Made by a program: the position numbers and the translations under genes
Source: an uncultured Prevotella sp.
GTDB lineage: Bacteria > Bacteroidota > Bacteroidia > Bacteroidales > Bacteroidaceae
Length of the DNA stretch: 53,827 nt
Assembly (NCBI GenBank): GCA_934217675.1
Contig: CAKQCV010000013.1
Location: 1-53,827, forward strand
Reading direction: 5' to 3'
Part shown: piece after piece, positions 33,372 to 42,771 of the stretch
Numbering within the stretch: position 1 is the stretch's first letter
Layout: each line of letters starts with the position of its first letter
Notes under the pieces: generated by a model
Database searches by the model: none
The model's input: only the letters and a program-made list of their open reading frames with translations
Told to the model about the DNA's origin: nothing

Positions 33372-35720
33372 ATGAAAAAAACGTTACACAGATCAGCGGT
33401 AGTCGCACTGTTAGCCTCGTTAGGCATACAGGCTGGGTGGGCAAACACTGCAGAACCGTATTCAATGAGTTTGGCTGAGAGCCAGACTGTATATGCAGCT
33501 GATGAAGCAGACGTAGCAACCAAGGATTTACCTTACTATCAGAACTTCATCTTCGAGCAGAATGACTGGAAAACCATTGACGCAAGCGAAACTCCAAACG
33601 ACACATGGACGTATAGATCTATATATTGCCCTAAAAGTGGATTCAGAAATTGCGTTGCCATGCAGAATGACAAGGGCGGTGCAAACGACTACTATATCTC
33701 ACCTGCTTTCCAACTAAAGGCTGGCAAGACATATGTTGTAGACATGTCGTATGCAACATTCTCGTATGGCGGTAAACTATATTTGGAATTGGGAACAAGC
33801 AACAGCGATGTGTCTACGTTCACAAAAATAGGTACTGGCGAGAACGACGGCACAAACAATGAGTATGAGTCATTGTATGAATTCACTGTGCCAAGCGATG
33901 GTGTTTACTATCTTGCTCTTCACGCAACTAACGAAGGTGCTGAGGAGGCTGAGTATACTTATACATATCTGTTGGACTTCGGTCTCGCTGAGAAACCTGT
34001 TGAAACCAAGGCTCTGCCATATTCTATAACATTTGATGCAGACCCTACTGGTGATGCTGGATGGAGTACCGTTGACAAGAGTTTGCAGGCTCAAACAACA
34101 TGGAAGTTTGGTTCGTATACTACATTCGACGGATACAAGTATGGTATGGGTATGCAATCTGATTATGGTGGCGGTCCTAACGGAGCTGGTCCTAACGACT
34201 ACTTGATTTCGCCGGCATACAAATTTGAGGCAGGAAAGACTTATGTTATAGACATGTCGTATACCACATATCAAACTGCTGGCGACTTGGGCATTGAGCT
34301 TGGTACAGACAAGGAAGACGTTAGCACATTCCAGAATATTGCCACCGCACAGAAGGACGGAAACAAATACTTCCCTAACGACAAGTTTGAGTTTACTGTT
34401 CCTGAAACTGGAGTTTACTATATTGGATTACACGTAACAAGCAAAAACGCCTATGCCTTTACTTATGTGTTCGACTTTGGTGTTGCTGAAAAGGTTGTTC
34501 CTGACGTGGAGGGTACATTGCCTTATAGCGTAACGTTTGATTCTGCTGACGCATTCGCAACATGGAAGACTCTTGACAACAGTGATGTGAAAGGTAGTTC
34601 ATGGACTTGGACTGCAACTAACTATGACGGTAAACCTGCTGTTAATATCGGAACTGACGCTAAGTCTTCAATCTGCGATTACTTGATTTCTCCTGTATTC
34701 GAACTGAAGGAAGGAAAGACTTATACTATCACTGCTGATTATGCAGCACCTGAAACCAACGAGACTTCTCTGATTCTGAGTGTAACTCAGGACAAGACTG
34801 ATCCTCAGGCTTTCAATAACATTGACTGGATTGGAAGCGGTGCTCTTCCAGCAAAGGATTATGAAACAGGTGAGCCTAAGACTTCATGGGACTTCGAGGT
34901 GCGCAAAGATGGTAAATACTACTTCGCATTCCAGGCTTTGAACTGGGCTGCTGCAACTGCTACCGACATCAACATCTATTCTGTAAACATCACAGAGAAG
35001 ACGGAAGAGGAAGAGGTCATGACACTGCCTTATTCTGTTGACTTTACTCCTGAAACAAGTGAGGCAAGAGACAAGTGGGTGGCATTCGACCGCAGCTCTT
35101 CTGAAATCAGTCAACCATGGACATACAGCAGCTATGGATACCAAGAGTATAACAATAACTGGGAGCCTGTAGGCGAGAATCACCCTGCTGTAGCATCAGG
35201 TAACTCTTGGAACGGTGATGCTGATATCTATTATGCTTCTCCTGCATTCAACCTTGAGGCTGGGAAGACTTATGAGATGACAACAGAAACAACAAACAAC
35301 AAATCTTGCGTAGAGGACGGTACATCTGTATTCAACGTGCTTCTTGGTACAGACCGCAAAGTCAAGGATTCTTACAAGACAACAATTGCAACTCTGCCTC
35401 TGAACACTGTTTATGATGAGCGTAAGGGAACTTACGAGTTTACTGTAGAAGAAACTGGCAATTACTATATTGCTTTCCACATGTATAACGAGGATGGAAG
35501 CAAACCTTACGGATACCTATTCGGATTTGGTTTGAAGGCTAAGGGAACAACTGCTATCAACAGCATAAGCAATATTCCGGCTAACGCTCTCGTTACTGTT
35601 TACTCTATCGATGGTAGACTGGCAAGCACAACTGCTGACTTGAACAACTTGGCAAAGGGTACTTACATCGTTACAGTGAAAGCTGACGGCAAGACTCAGA
35701 GCTTTAAGGTTACAAAGTAA
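33372..35720 (+). CDS. Secreted protein with four beta-sandwich repeats (choice-of-anchor J-like) and T9SS-like C-terminus
   Basis: The 782-residue product has a signal peptide (VVALLASLGIQAGWA). Four repeats of 150-170 residues begin with LPYYQNF (53), LPYSITF (215), LPYSVTF (383) and LPYSVDF (552). Each contains a tryptophan-rich strand, a phrase like YLISPAYKFEAGKTY and a later VYYxGLH or YYxAFH strand. This is the choice-of-anchor J/cleaved-adhesin pattern. The C-terminus (VYSIDGRLA...LAKGTYIVTVKADGK) fits a T9SS sorting domain. I infer an abundant surface adhesin or glycan-binding protein. Its frequent GGT, GCT, AAG and AAC codons look biased compared with neighbours, which suggests high expression. 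It is monocistronic with a strong terminator. Confidence 0.8.
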   Translation: MKKTLHRSAVVALLASLGIQAGWANTAEPYSMSLAESQTVYAADEADVATKDLPYYQNFIFEQNDWKTIDASETPNDTWTYRSIYCPKSGFRNCVAMQNDKGGANDYYISPAFQLKAGKTYVVDMSYATFSYGGKLYLELGTSNSDVSTFTKIGTGENDGTNNEYESLYEFTVPSDGVYYLALHATNEGAEEAEYTYTYLLDFGLAEKPVETKALPYSITFDADPTGDAGWSTVDKSLQAQTTWKFGSYTTFDGYKYGMGMQSDYGGGPNGAGPNDYLISPAYKFEAGKTYVIDMSYTTYQTAGDLGIELGTDKEDVSTFQNIATAQKDGNKYFPNDKFEFTVPETGVYYIGLHVTSKNAYAFTYVFDFGVAEKVVPDVEGTLPYSVTFDSADAFATWKTLDNSDVKGSSWTWTATNYDGKPAVNIGTDAKSSICDYLISPVFELKEGKTYTITADYAAPETNETSLILSVTQDKTDPQAFNNIDWIGSGALPAKDYETGEPKTSWDFEVRKDGKYYFAFQALNWAAATATDINIYSVNITEKTEEEEVMTLPYSVDFTPETSEARDKWVAFDRSSSEISQPWTYSSYGYQEYNNNWEPVGENHPAVASGNSWNGDADIYYASPAFNLEAGKTYEMTTETTNNKSCVEDGTSVFNVLLGTDRKVKDSYKTTIATLPLNTVYDERKGTYEFTVEETGNYYIAFHMYNEDGSKPYGYLFGFGLKAKGTTAINSISNIPANALVTVYSIDGRLASTTADLNNLAKGTYIVTVKADGKTQSFKVTK

Positions 35721-35781
35721 AAAACAAGGTTTGAAGTAATTTGATGAAGTTTAAGGGGAATATCCCCATAACTACCCAAAG

Positions 35782-35812
35782 GGATGCACCATGACGATGC
35801 ATCCTTTTTTTT
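35782..35812 (+). terminator. Intrinsic terminator of the four-repeat protein gene
   Basis: GGATGCA (35782-35788) pairs with TGCATCC (35798-35804) around a nine-base loop. Eight T follow (35805-35812). Flanking A and T runs extend the stem. Confidence 0.95.
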
Positions 35813-35860
35813 GTATTTGAACCATTTATGGCTGCAAACAAATTTAACGCCATCTAACGA

Positions 35861-35894
35861 CATAAAACAATAAAGGGCTGCCAATCGGCAACCC
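35861..35894 (-). terminator. Intrinsic terminator at the end of the dcw/yqeY operon
   Basis: On the minus strand GGGTTGCC (35894-35887) pairs with GGCAGCCC (35882-35875) with one G-U wobble and a four-base loop. TTTATTGTTTTAT follows. It lies about 45 bp after the yqeY stop. Confidence 0.8.
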
Positions 35895-35939
35895 CTATCA
35901 ATGGAACGGCTTAGAAGCCATTTATTGAGCACATTAGCA

Positions 35940-36386
35940 TTAAGCAAGAAGTTTCTTCACAATATCAGAAATAATCTTTCCGTCTGCCTTGCCTGCCATC
36001 TGCTTGCTGGCAATGCCCATAACCTTGCCCATCTCTTTGATTGACGATGCACCAGTCTGAGCAATAATCTCTTTCACAGCAGCTTCTATTTCTTCTGCCG
36101 AAAGTGGTTTCGGAAGGTACTCCTCAATAACACGCACCTGTGCCAACTCTTCTTCTGCAAGGTCCTCACGGTTCTGCTGCTTGAAAGTTTCTGCCGACTC
36201 CTTGCCTTGCTTGGCAAGCTTGGCAAGAATTTTCAGTGCTGCAGCATCCTCAAGGGTGTCGTTGGCGCCTGGAGCTGTCTTTGCCTCAATAAATACTTTC
36301 TTGATGTTGCGCAAGGTTTCCAAACGCACCTTGTCGCGGGCTTTCATTGCCTCTTTGATGTCATTGCTAACTTGATCGTATAACAT
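35940..36386 (-). CDS. yqeY: GatB/YqeY domain protein
   Basis: The 148-residue protein matches the YqeY family over its full length: an N-terminal helical part (MLYDQVSNDIKEAMKARDKVRLETLRNI) and the C-terminal tail-domain pattern with YLPKPLS and GKVMGIASKQMAGKADGK. YqeY resembles the tRNA-binding tail of GatB and may interact with tRNA or the amidotransferase. Its exact role is not settled. It lies 90 bp after ftsZ in the same orientation and ends before a terminator, so it is probably the last gene of the dcw transcription unit. An ftsZ-yqeY neighbourhood is common in this clade. Confidence 0.9.
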   Translation of the reverse strand: MLYDQVSNDIKEAMKARDKVRLETLRNIKKVFIEAKTAPGANDTLEDAAALKILAKLAKQGKESAETFKQQNREDLAEEELAQVRVIEEYLPKPLSAEEIEAAVKEIIAQTGASSIKEMGKVMGIASKQMAGKADGKIISDIVKKLLA

Positions 36387-36476
36387 ATAACTTAATTATT
36401 TTAAACGGCAAAAGGAACGGCTATGCATTCCTCTTGCTTATTTGTTGTTGAATTCTATTGTACTCTTGTTTCTGAA

Positions 36477-37811
36477 TCAAGCGAACTTTATTGTTCCCGA
36501 CACTGTTGTTGACTGCTGAGTGCCATTATTCTGCACTGAATCATTATTGCCTTTAGACTGCTTCAACAGGTCTTCATACTGTATTCTTGAACGCTTGTAG
36601 GTTGGCGTAGCCTCAACAAGAGAAATAAGATTGTCGTTATCCAAATCTTCATTTCCAAAGATAAAGCAATTCAGATGAGGACGCTCTTCACCATTCTTTG
36701 TGTTGCGGTAATATGAATCTATCAAGGCATTCTCCGAGTTTTTCTTCTCTTGTGCCTTACGCATTTCGGCAACACTGGCTGCTTTCTTGTCGGTGATGTT
36801 CATCTCGCCCTCGTCTACTCTGACGCCAAATCCTGTGGCAAGGATTGTTACCTTTACCTTGTCGCCAAGCTCCGGGTCGGTAGAAAGTCCCCATTTTGTC
36901 TCTATATCCTCGTCGAAACCATCCATAAACTCGTTGACGGCATTCATCTCGTCCATCATCAAATTGCCCTTGCCGTCTTTGCCTCCAGAGAATGAAACAC
37001 TGAGAAGTATCTTCTTTGAATTATAAACGTCGTTATCATTGAGCAATGGAGAATGGAGGGCATTTTCAATGGCATTCTTCATACGATCTTCACCTTCGCC
37101 ATAGCCTGTACTCATAAGAGCTACACCGCCATCCTTCAATACTGTCTTAACATCGTTGAAGTCGAGGTTGATAATACCATGCATAGTAATAATCTCGGCA
37201 ATGCTCTTTGCTGCTATGCTCAAGGTGTCGTCTGCCTTACCGAAAGCTTCTGTAACGGCAAGCTGCCCATAGATAGAGAAAAGACGCTCATTATTAATTA
37301 CAAGAAGGGCATCTACATTCTTTGCCATCTTCTCTACACCGGCAAGTGCCTGCAGAATTTTCTTCTTGCCTTCCCAACGGAATGGTATGGTGACAATACC
37401 TACGGTAAGGATTCCCATATCTTTCGCAATGCGTGCAACAACAGGACCTGCTCCTGTTCCTGTTCCACCGCCCATTCCTGCTGTGATGAACACCATCTTT
37501 GTGCCATCGTCAAGCATATTTCTGATTTCCTCTTCGCTCTCTTCTGCCTCTTGCTGACCTTTCTCTGGTTTGTTTCCAGCTCCAAGTCCTTCCTTTCCAA
37601 GTTGCAAGTGAACAGGAACCGGACTGTCGTCAAGGGCTTTCTTATCGGTGTTGCAAAGCACGAAAGTAACATCATGGATGCCCTCACGATACATGTGGTT
37701 GACTGCATTTCCTCCACCACCGCCAACACCAATAACCTTTATTATGCTGCTCGGCTTGTCTGGCTCGCCAAATGCTGAGACCATACGTCCTATTTTCTTA
37801 TCGTCTGCCAT
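36477..37811 (-). CDS. ftsZ: Cell division protein FtsZ
   Basis: The 444-residue protein has the tubulin-like GTPase core: [23 protein letters not shown], the signature [18 protein letters not shown] and the T7-loop region [11 protein letters not shown]. It polymerises into the Z ring at mid-cell. The variable tail (about 340-444) is long and ends GTIKFA. I see no canonical IPAFLR-type terminal peptide; the segment [10 protein letters not shown] about 40 residues before the end is a possible counterpart for FtsA binding. It follows ftsA with a 58-bp gap. Confidence 0.97.
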   Translation of the reverse strand: MADDKKIGRMVSAFGEPDKPSSIIKVIGVGGGGGNAVNHMYREGIHDVTFVLCNTDKKALDDSPVPVHLQLGKEGLGAGNKPEKGQQEAEESEEEIRNMLDDGTKMVFITAGMGGGTGTGAGPVVARIAKDMGILTVGIVTIPFRWEGKKKILQALAGVEKMAKNVDALLVINNERLFSIYGQLAVTEAFGKADDTLSIAAKSIAEIITMHGIINLDFNDVKTVLKDGGVALMSTGYGEGEDRMKNAIENALHSPLLNDNDVYNSKKILLSVSFSGGKDGKGNLMMDEMNAVNEFMDGFDEDIETKWGLSTDPELGDKVKVTILATGFGVRVDEGEMNITDKKAASVAEMRKAQEKKNSENALIDSYYRNTKNGEERPHLNCFIFGNEDLDNDNLISLVEATPTYKRSRIQYEDLLKQSKGNNDSVQNNGTQQSTTVSGTIKFA

Positions 37812-37869
37812 ATCTTTTTCTTTTTTTCTGTTCCAAGTTTATCTTTGCCTTATTTGGTTGTTCTTACGT

Positions 37870-39378
37870 TTACTCCTCCTCAGACACCATATCCTTAAAT
37901 GCTTTCCAGAGTTTGCCGAAACCTTTCTTCACATTTGGTTTTTTATTGTTTAAAGCTTCTATCTTGCTATTTGCCTCAGCTACATGCAGTCCTCCTGGGT
38001 ATTTCTCCTTATAGCTCTCATAAGCACTAACAGTATTGTCGGCAACTGCATTCTCCCATTCTGCCGTATCTTGCTTGCGCTGCATCTCTGCAGCATGTGC
38101 AATCTCGCTCGGTGTACGAACTCCTGTGGTTCCACCTGCGATATAGGTGGTTTCGGGGGTTGGCTGTGATTGAGCTACGGTCTTTTGTGGATCTACAACA
38201 TTTGCAAATATGCCATTGTCGCGCTCACCGCCGTCACAGTTCAAATCTCCCTTCATCAGTAAACCGAGAATTGTATTCATCGTACCGTCGTGGGGGAGGT
38301 TTATTGTCTTGCTTGCAGCATTTACACTATCGTTGATAAATGAAGCAACTGAAACCTTTTCTATATTGGTCTTCTTGCGGAATGCTGTTGCTATATTCTT
38401 TAAATTTGATCCACCACCTGTCAATACGATACCGCCATTTAACTTGCTGCAATATTCCATTGGAACTTGTGCCCATACATTCTCAATGATTTCCTGAACT
38501 CGTGCCTCTATCACTTGCTGGAATTTAACGCTCGACACTGTGTGGTCGATGTCTATCGGATAATCGAGTGTTTTGTCTTTGTCCTGTGGCTCTGAATAGG
38601 CATTGCCGTATTTCTTCTTCATCTTCTCTGCCACGTCTTCCTCAATGTTCAGAGAGGTGAGGTCTTTGGTTATATTATTGCTACCAAGCGGAATAACTGC
38701 AATATGGCGAAGTATATTCTTATGGTATACTAACATTGTTGTTGTATGAGCACCAAGGTCTACAAGAAGACACCCTGCACGCTTCTGGGTATCATCAAGA
38801 ATACTGTCGGCAAGAGCTAATGGAGCAATATCAAGTTCTGCAATCTTTACTCGTGCACGGTCAAAGCAATCAGTAAGTTTATTGTAAAATGCTGTACGCC
38901 ACAATATATTCAGGAAGTTCCCTGTCAAACGGTCTGCCTGTATTCCAGACGGATCATTCTGCAAATCATTTCCAACCTTGTATTCTTGTATCGCTACATC
39001 AAGGATTGTCTTGTCCGAATAGGTTTTGTTGCGGTTGGCATCCATCAGTTCGTTAACAATCTGCTGCGTTATTACTGTATCCTTAGGTAAATCACGGATT
39101 ATCTCATTTTTCACGCTAATTATTGATTGTCCTCCTACCCCAACGTATACTTGCGATATTTCCCTATTGAGCGTAGCCTTCAGTTTATTAACTATATTGG
39201 TTATACTCTGCACGGTTTTATCAATGTTGTATACAATACCCTTACGGATATATGAAGAGGAGTCATCGCTGGCATATGCGGAAACCGTTAGGCTTCCGTC
39301 AGAGTTCTTTCGTCCTGCTATACCTCTGAGCGTGGACGAACCCAGTTCTATTGCTACTATAAAATCCTTTGATGGCAT
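37870..39378 (-). CDS. ftsA: Cell division protein FtsA with an unusual C-terminal extension
   Basis: The 502-residue protein has the actin-like ATPase motifs: VAIELGSSTLRGIAG (phosphate 1), a 1C-domain insertion, LLVDLGAHTTTMLVY (phosphate 2) and GGIVLTGGGSNLKNI (adenosine). It tethers FtsZ filaments to the membrane. Typical FtsA proteins have about 420 residues. Here about 80 more include a WENAVADNTVSAYESYKEKYP motif (about 438-460) like the short W..A..Y..YP repeats of other Bacteroidota proteins. It ends in an amphipathic helix (FGKLWKAFKDMV) that probably binds the membrane. The start is one base from the ftsQ stop. Confidence 0.95.
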   Translation of the reverse strand: MPSKDFIVAIELGSSTLRGIAGRKNSDGSLTVSAYASDDSSSYIRKGIVYNIDKTVQSITNIVNKLKATLNREISQVYVGVGGQSIISVKNEIIRDLPKDTVITQQIVNELMDANRNKTYSDKTILDVAIQEYKVGNDLQNDPSGIQADRLTGNFLNILWRTAFYNKLTDCFDRARVKIAELDIAPLALADSILDDTQKRAGCLLVDLGAHTTTMLVYHKNILRHIAVIPLGSNNITKDLTSLNIEEDVAEKMKKKYGNAYSEPQDKDKTLDYPIDIDHTVSSVKFQQVIEARVQEIIENVWAQVPMEYCSKLNGGIVLTGGGSNLKNIATAFRKKTNIEKVSVASFINDSVNAASKTINLPHDGTMNTILGLLMKGDLNCDGGERDNGIFANVVDPQKTVAQSQPTPETTYIAGGTTGVRTPSEIAHAAEMQRKQDTAEWENAVADNTVSAYESYKEKYPGGLHVAEANSKIEALNNKKPNVKKGFGKLWKAFKDMVSEEE

Positions 39379-39379
39379 A

Positions 39380-40189
39380 TTAATTTATATTTTCGGGTTG
39401 CTTTTTCTGTTTCTTACATATTATTTGGTTGTCAAACTCCAGGTTGATGTATGGATACTTGTTCCATCCCACCTGACTTAGACCATATTTATAGAACTTA
39501 ACAAGTCTGGTGAACTTACGTTCCACAAAGTCGTTTATCAGTTCTTTCCTTTTTTCTATATACTTTGTTTGTGGCATGCAGCCTAAGTAAACAATATGAT
39601 TCCCCACTCTCGGAACAAGTTCTATTGAATGGTCTGGAAGAACATTTATCTGCTCTATCATATTTTTCCATAAGTCGTTTCCCATTATAGCATTAGCCAT
39701 TGGAGCTATATAGCTCTTGGCAAATGAATGGCTGACATTGCCTGTAACGATTATCAAATCTGAAGTATACTTTGAGTTAGGCATGATGCCACCTTTATCA
39801 TCAAGATAATAATCGGCACCATTTTGACTCTTTATACGTATAATTGGCAATCTCTGTGTTATACTTATATATACATGGTTATCTTTTGTCTTGTAGCATT
39901 CTGCTGTATGCACAAAAGGACTTTTGCAAAGAAGATCCTCTATCTGACGTGGCTGAACGTTTGTCATTTTAAAGTTCAGTGGATACATGCGGTTGTTTAG
40001 CAAAATCTTCTTTACCTCGGCTGCACTGAGAAAGCCATTGGCACTTTGGTCGGCTATCTGTATATTTACCCCGGAGCATACCTTCTTTGACTCGTCGGGT
40101 TTGTTGAACGAGATCATTGCCATGAGGACATACACCAAGAGTATGAAATCAAGCAGTATCAGTATTGACTTTTTGTATATAGAACGCAT
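39380..40189 (-). CDS. ftsQ: Cell division protein FtsQ (POTRA domain)
   Basis: The 269-residue protein has one N-terminal membrane span (ILLDFILLVYVLMAMISF). A periplasmic POTRA-like domain follows (ADQSANGFLSAAEVKKILL, NVQPRQIEDLL), then a beta-domain with QRLPIIRI, typical of FtsQ/DivIB. It links early and late divisome proteins. Position between murC and ftsA is diagnostic. It starts 12 bp after murC stops. Confidence 0.9.
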   Translation of the reverse strand: MRSIYKKSILILLDFILLVYVLMAMISFNKPDESKKVCSGVNIQIADQSANGFLSAAEVKKILLNNRMYPLNFKMTNVQPRQIEDLLCKSPFVHTAECYKTKDNHVYISITQRLPIIRIKSQNGADYYLDDKGGIMPNSKYTSDLIIVTGNVSHSFAKSYIAPMANAIMGNDLWKNMIEQINVLPDHSIELVPRVGNHIVYLGCMPQTKYIEKRKELINDFVERKFTRLVKFYKYGLSQVGWNKYPYINLEFDNQIICKKQKKQPENIN

Positions 40190-40201
40190 CTGTCTGCCAA
40201 A

Positions 40202-41590
40202 TTACTTTTCAGCTGTTTTTTCTTCAAGTATCTTTTCTATCTGTGGAACATAATTGTCAAGGTCGCCGGCACCGAGCACTACAAGCACCTCAAAATCGTG
40301 ATTCTTTACATAGTCGAGCACGTCTTCCTTATGAATCATTTCCTTTTCCACATTCGGTTCCAAATTATCATATATCAGTTTTGATGTTACGCCTGCAATA
40401 GGCTTTTCTCTTGCTGGATATATATCGCACAATATTACACGGTCGAGCAGACTCAAGCTCTTGGCAAAGTCTTTGTAGAAATCGCGGGTGCGTGTATATA
40501 GATGCGGCTGGAAGATTGCTGTAATTTTCTTGTCTTTATACAACTCTCTTATACTTCGTGCGCTCTGATATATTTCTTTTGGATGGTGAGCATAGTCGCT
40601 CATAAACACAAGCTTATCTGTCTTTATCTTGAAATCAAATCTACGGTCAACACCATGATAGGTACTTATACCATACTTCAATTCATCAGCTGTGCAACCA
40701 TTGAGTTGCGCCATAGCCATTGCGGCAACAGCATTCTCAATATTGATAGGCACAGGTTGTCCAAGTTGTACATCCTTTATGCTTTCAACTGGTGATATAA
40801 AATCGAATGTTATTTCGCCATTATCAATACGGATATTCTCTGCATGGAAATCACCAGAAGCTTTGCTATATTCATACACTTTTACTCCCTCTTGAACGTC
40901 TGCTTTCATTTCCAAGTCTTTGTGGATGATGAGAGCACCTCCTGGCTGTATAAGAGTAGTATAATGGCGGAAGCTCTCAAGATAAGCTTCTTTGGTGCCA
41001 TATATGTCAAGATGATCCGGGTCGGTAGAAGTTATTACACTCATCCACGGACGTAGCCAATGGAAACTACGATCGAATTCGTCTGCCTCAATAACGACAT
41101 AATCACTCTTCTTACTAAGAATATAGTTGGTTCCATAGTTTTTGGAAATACCTCCAAGGAAGGCATTACAGTCTATAGAACTTTGATGCATGATATGTGC
41201 ACACATTGTTGAGGTTGTTGTCTTTCCATGTGTTCCGGCTACACAAAGCCCTTTATGGGTACGTGTCAACATGCCAAGCACTTGTGCTCTTTTCTCAACA
41301 TCAAAATTGTTTTCACGGAAAAAGACAAGTTCTTTATGTTCTTCTGGAATTGCCGGAGTATATACAACAAGTGTTGACTCCTGTTTTTTGCAAGCATGTG
41401 GTATTTCATCAACATTCTCGTTATAATGTATAAGCATACCTTCCTTCTCAAGTTGTGCTGTAAGAGTGGATGGAGTTTTATCATATCCAGCAACTACAAG
41501 TCCACGATGTATAAAATAGCGTGCGATGGCACTCATACCAATACCACCTGCGCCAACGAAATAAACAGCTTTTATATCTTTCAGTTCCAT
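40202..41590 (-). CDS. murC: UDP-N-acetylmuramate-L-alanine ligase
   Basis: The 462-residue protein has the Mur-ligase order: FVGAGGIGMSAIARYF (UDP-binding), GTHGKTTTSTMCAHI (ATP P-loop), ADEFDRSFHWL, the ribose-phosphate motif DYAHHPKEI, and a C-terminal domain with IFQPHLYTRTRDF. It adds L-alanine to UDP-MurNAc in the cytoplasm. The start at 41590 (MELKDIKAVYF) leaves 13 bp after murG. An upstream start at 41641 would overlap murG by 38 bp and add non-homologous residues. Confidence 0.95.
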   Translation of the reverse strand: MELKDIKAVYFVGAGGIGMSAIARYFIHRGLVVAGYDKTPSTLTAQLEKEGMLIHYNENVDEIPHACKKQESTLVVYTPAIPEEHKELVFFRENNFDVEKRAQVLGMLTRTHKGLCVAGTHGKTTTSTMCAHIMHQSSIDCNAFLGGISKNYGTNYILSKKSDYVVIEADEFDRSFHWLRPWMSVITSTDPDHLDIYGTKEAYLESFRHYTTLIQPGGALIIHKDLEMKADVQEGVKVYEYSKASGDFHAENIRIDNGEITFDFISPVESIKDVQLGQPVPINIENAVAAMAMAQLNGCTADELKYGISTYHGVDRRFDFKIKTDKLVFMSDYAHHPKEIYQSARSIRELYKDKKITAIFQPHLYTRTRDFYKDFAKSLSLLDRVILCDIYPAREKPIAGVTSKLIYDNLEPNVEKEMIHKEDVLDYVKNHDFEVLVVLGAGDLDNYVPQIEKILEEKTAEK

Positions 41591-41603
41591 TGTTTTATTG
41601 TTT

Positions 41604-42719
41604 TTACTTATTTTCTGCCAAATCCAACACTTCATCAGCAATTATGTCTGCCGAATCTGACAATCCTAGTTTCTTAATGTTAAAAGACAAAGAATCCAGT
41701 TTCTGCTGGTCTAAAACAGTGTCAAGTGCGAGTTTTATCACTTTCTCTCTTGCTTCTACATCTTTAACCATTAATGCTGCATTTTTACTTACAAGAGCCA
41801 TCGCATTTTTTGTTTGATGATCCTCTGCTACATTAGGTGAAGGCACAAGTATTACAGGTTTGCCTATCAAGCAAAATTCTGATATACTGCTTGCTCCTGC
41901 ACGACTTATAACCAAATCTGCAGTTTTATAAGCTGTTCCCATATCTGATATAAAGTCAAGTACCTTTAGCATCGGCATCACTGGATATTCCTTTAGCTTA
42001 TCCATTATCTGTGCATTGTAGAATTTTCCTGTCTGCCAGATAAATTGAACTTCAGAATTCTTTATCTCATCAAGATGATTCAACACACTTTCATTAACAG
42101 TGCGTGCTCCAAGGCTTCCGCCCACAATGAGAATAGTTTTTTTCTTTGGGTCAAGTCCAAATGCCTTTATTGCATCTTCATGCGAAATCTCCACATTAAC
42201 AATGTTCTGTCTAACAGGATTTCCTGTTTTCATTATTTTATCTGCCGGGAAGAAACGCTCCATGCCATCGTATGCTACACAAATTTTATTAACTTTCGTA
42301 GAAAGCATTTTATTTGTCTTTCCGGCATAAGAATTCTGCTCCTGAATCAGACTTGGCACACCTAAGGCATGAGCCGCATCAAGAGTAGCCCCACTGGCAT
42401 ATCCTCCAACACCAACAGCAGCCATTGGCTTAAAATCCTTTATTATCTGCTTTGCCATTCGTTTACTTTTGAGATAATCCAAAAGCACACCTATATTCTT
42501 TAAAGACCAAAGCGGACGGATAAGTCCTCTGACAGGAAGTCCCTTTATTTCATATCCAGCAGCAGGCACCTTCTGCATTTCCATTCGTCCCAAAGCACCA
42601 ACAAACAATATCTTGGCATCGGGGCGTTTTGCCTTTATTGCATTTGCGATAGATACAGCCGGAAAAATATGTCCTCCGGTTCCGCCACCACTTATTATTA
42701 TTCTGAGTTCTTTATCCAT
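41604..42719 (-). CDS. murG: MurG: lipid II-forming GlcNAc transferase
   Basis: The 371-residue protein begins RIIISGGGTGGHIFPAVSIA, the donor/acceptor loop of MurG. Later come IVGGSLGARTVN, a central GT-B hinge, and ISRAGASSISEFCLIGKPVILVP, the UDP-GlcNAc site. It converts lipid I to lipid II on the inner face of the cytoplasmic membrane. It lies 52 bp after ftsW and 13 bp before murC. Confidence 0.97.
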   Translation of the reverse strand: MDKELRIIISGGGTGGHIFPAVSIANAIKAKRPDAKILFVGALGRMEMQKVPAAGYEIKGLPVRGLIRPLWSLKNIGVLLDYLKSKRMAKQIIKDFKPMAAVGVGGYASGATLDAAHALGVPSLIQEQNSYAGKTNKMLSTKVNKICVAYDGMERFFPADKIMKTGNPVRQNIVNVEISHEDAIKAFGLDPKKKTILIVGGSLGARTVNESVLNHLDEIKNSEVQFIWQTGKFYNAQIMDKLKEYPVMPMLKVLDFISDMGTAYKTADLVISRAGASSISEFCLIGKPVILVPSPNVAEDHQTKNAMALVSKNAALMVKDVEAREKVIKLALDTVLDQQKLDSLSFNIKKLGLSDSADIIADEVLDLAENK

Positions 42720-42771
42720 AACTATAATATTTATATATATAGCAGCAGACTGCCCTTACAGTACTATAAAG

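Noticed and set aside
37870..39378. MreB or DnaK-type assignment of the actin-like protein
   Set aside because: The 1C-type insertion, C-terminal amphipathic helix and position between ftsQ and ftsZ fit FtsA only.
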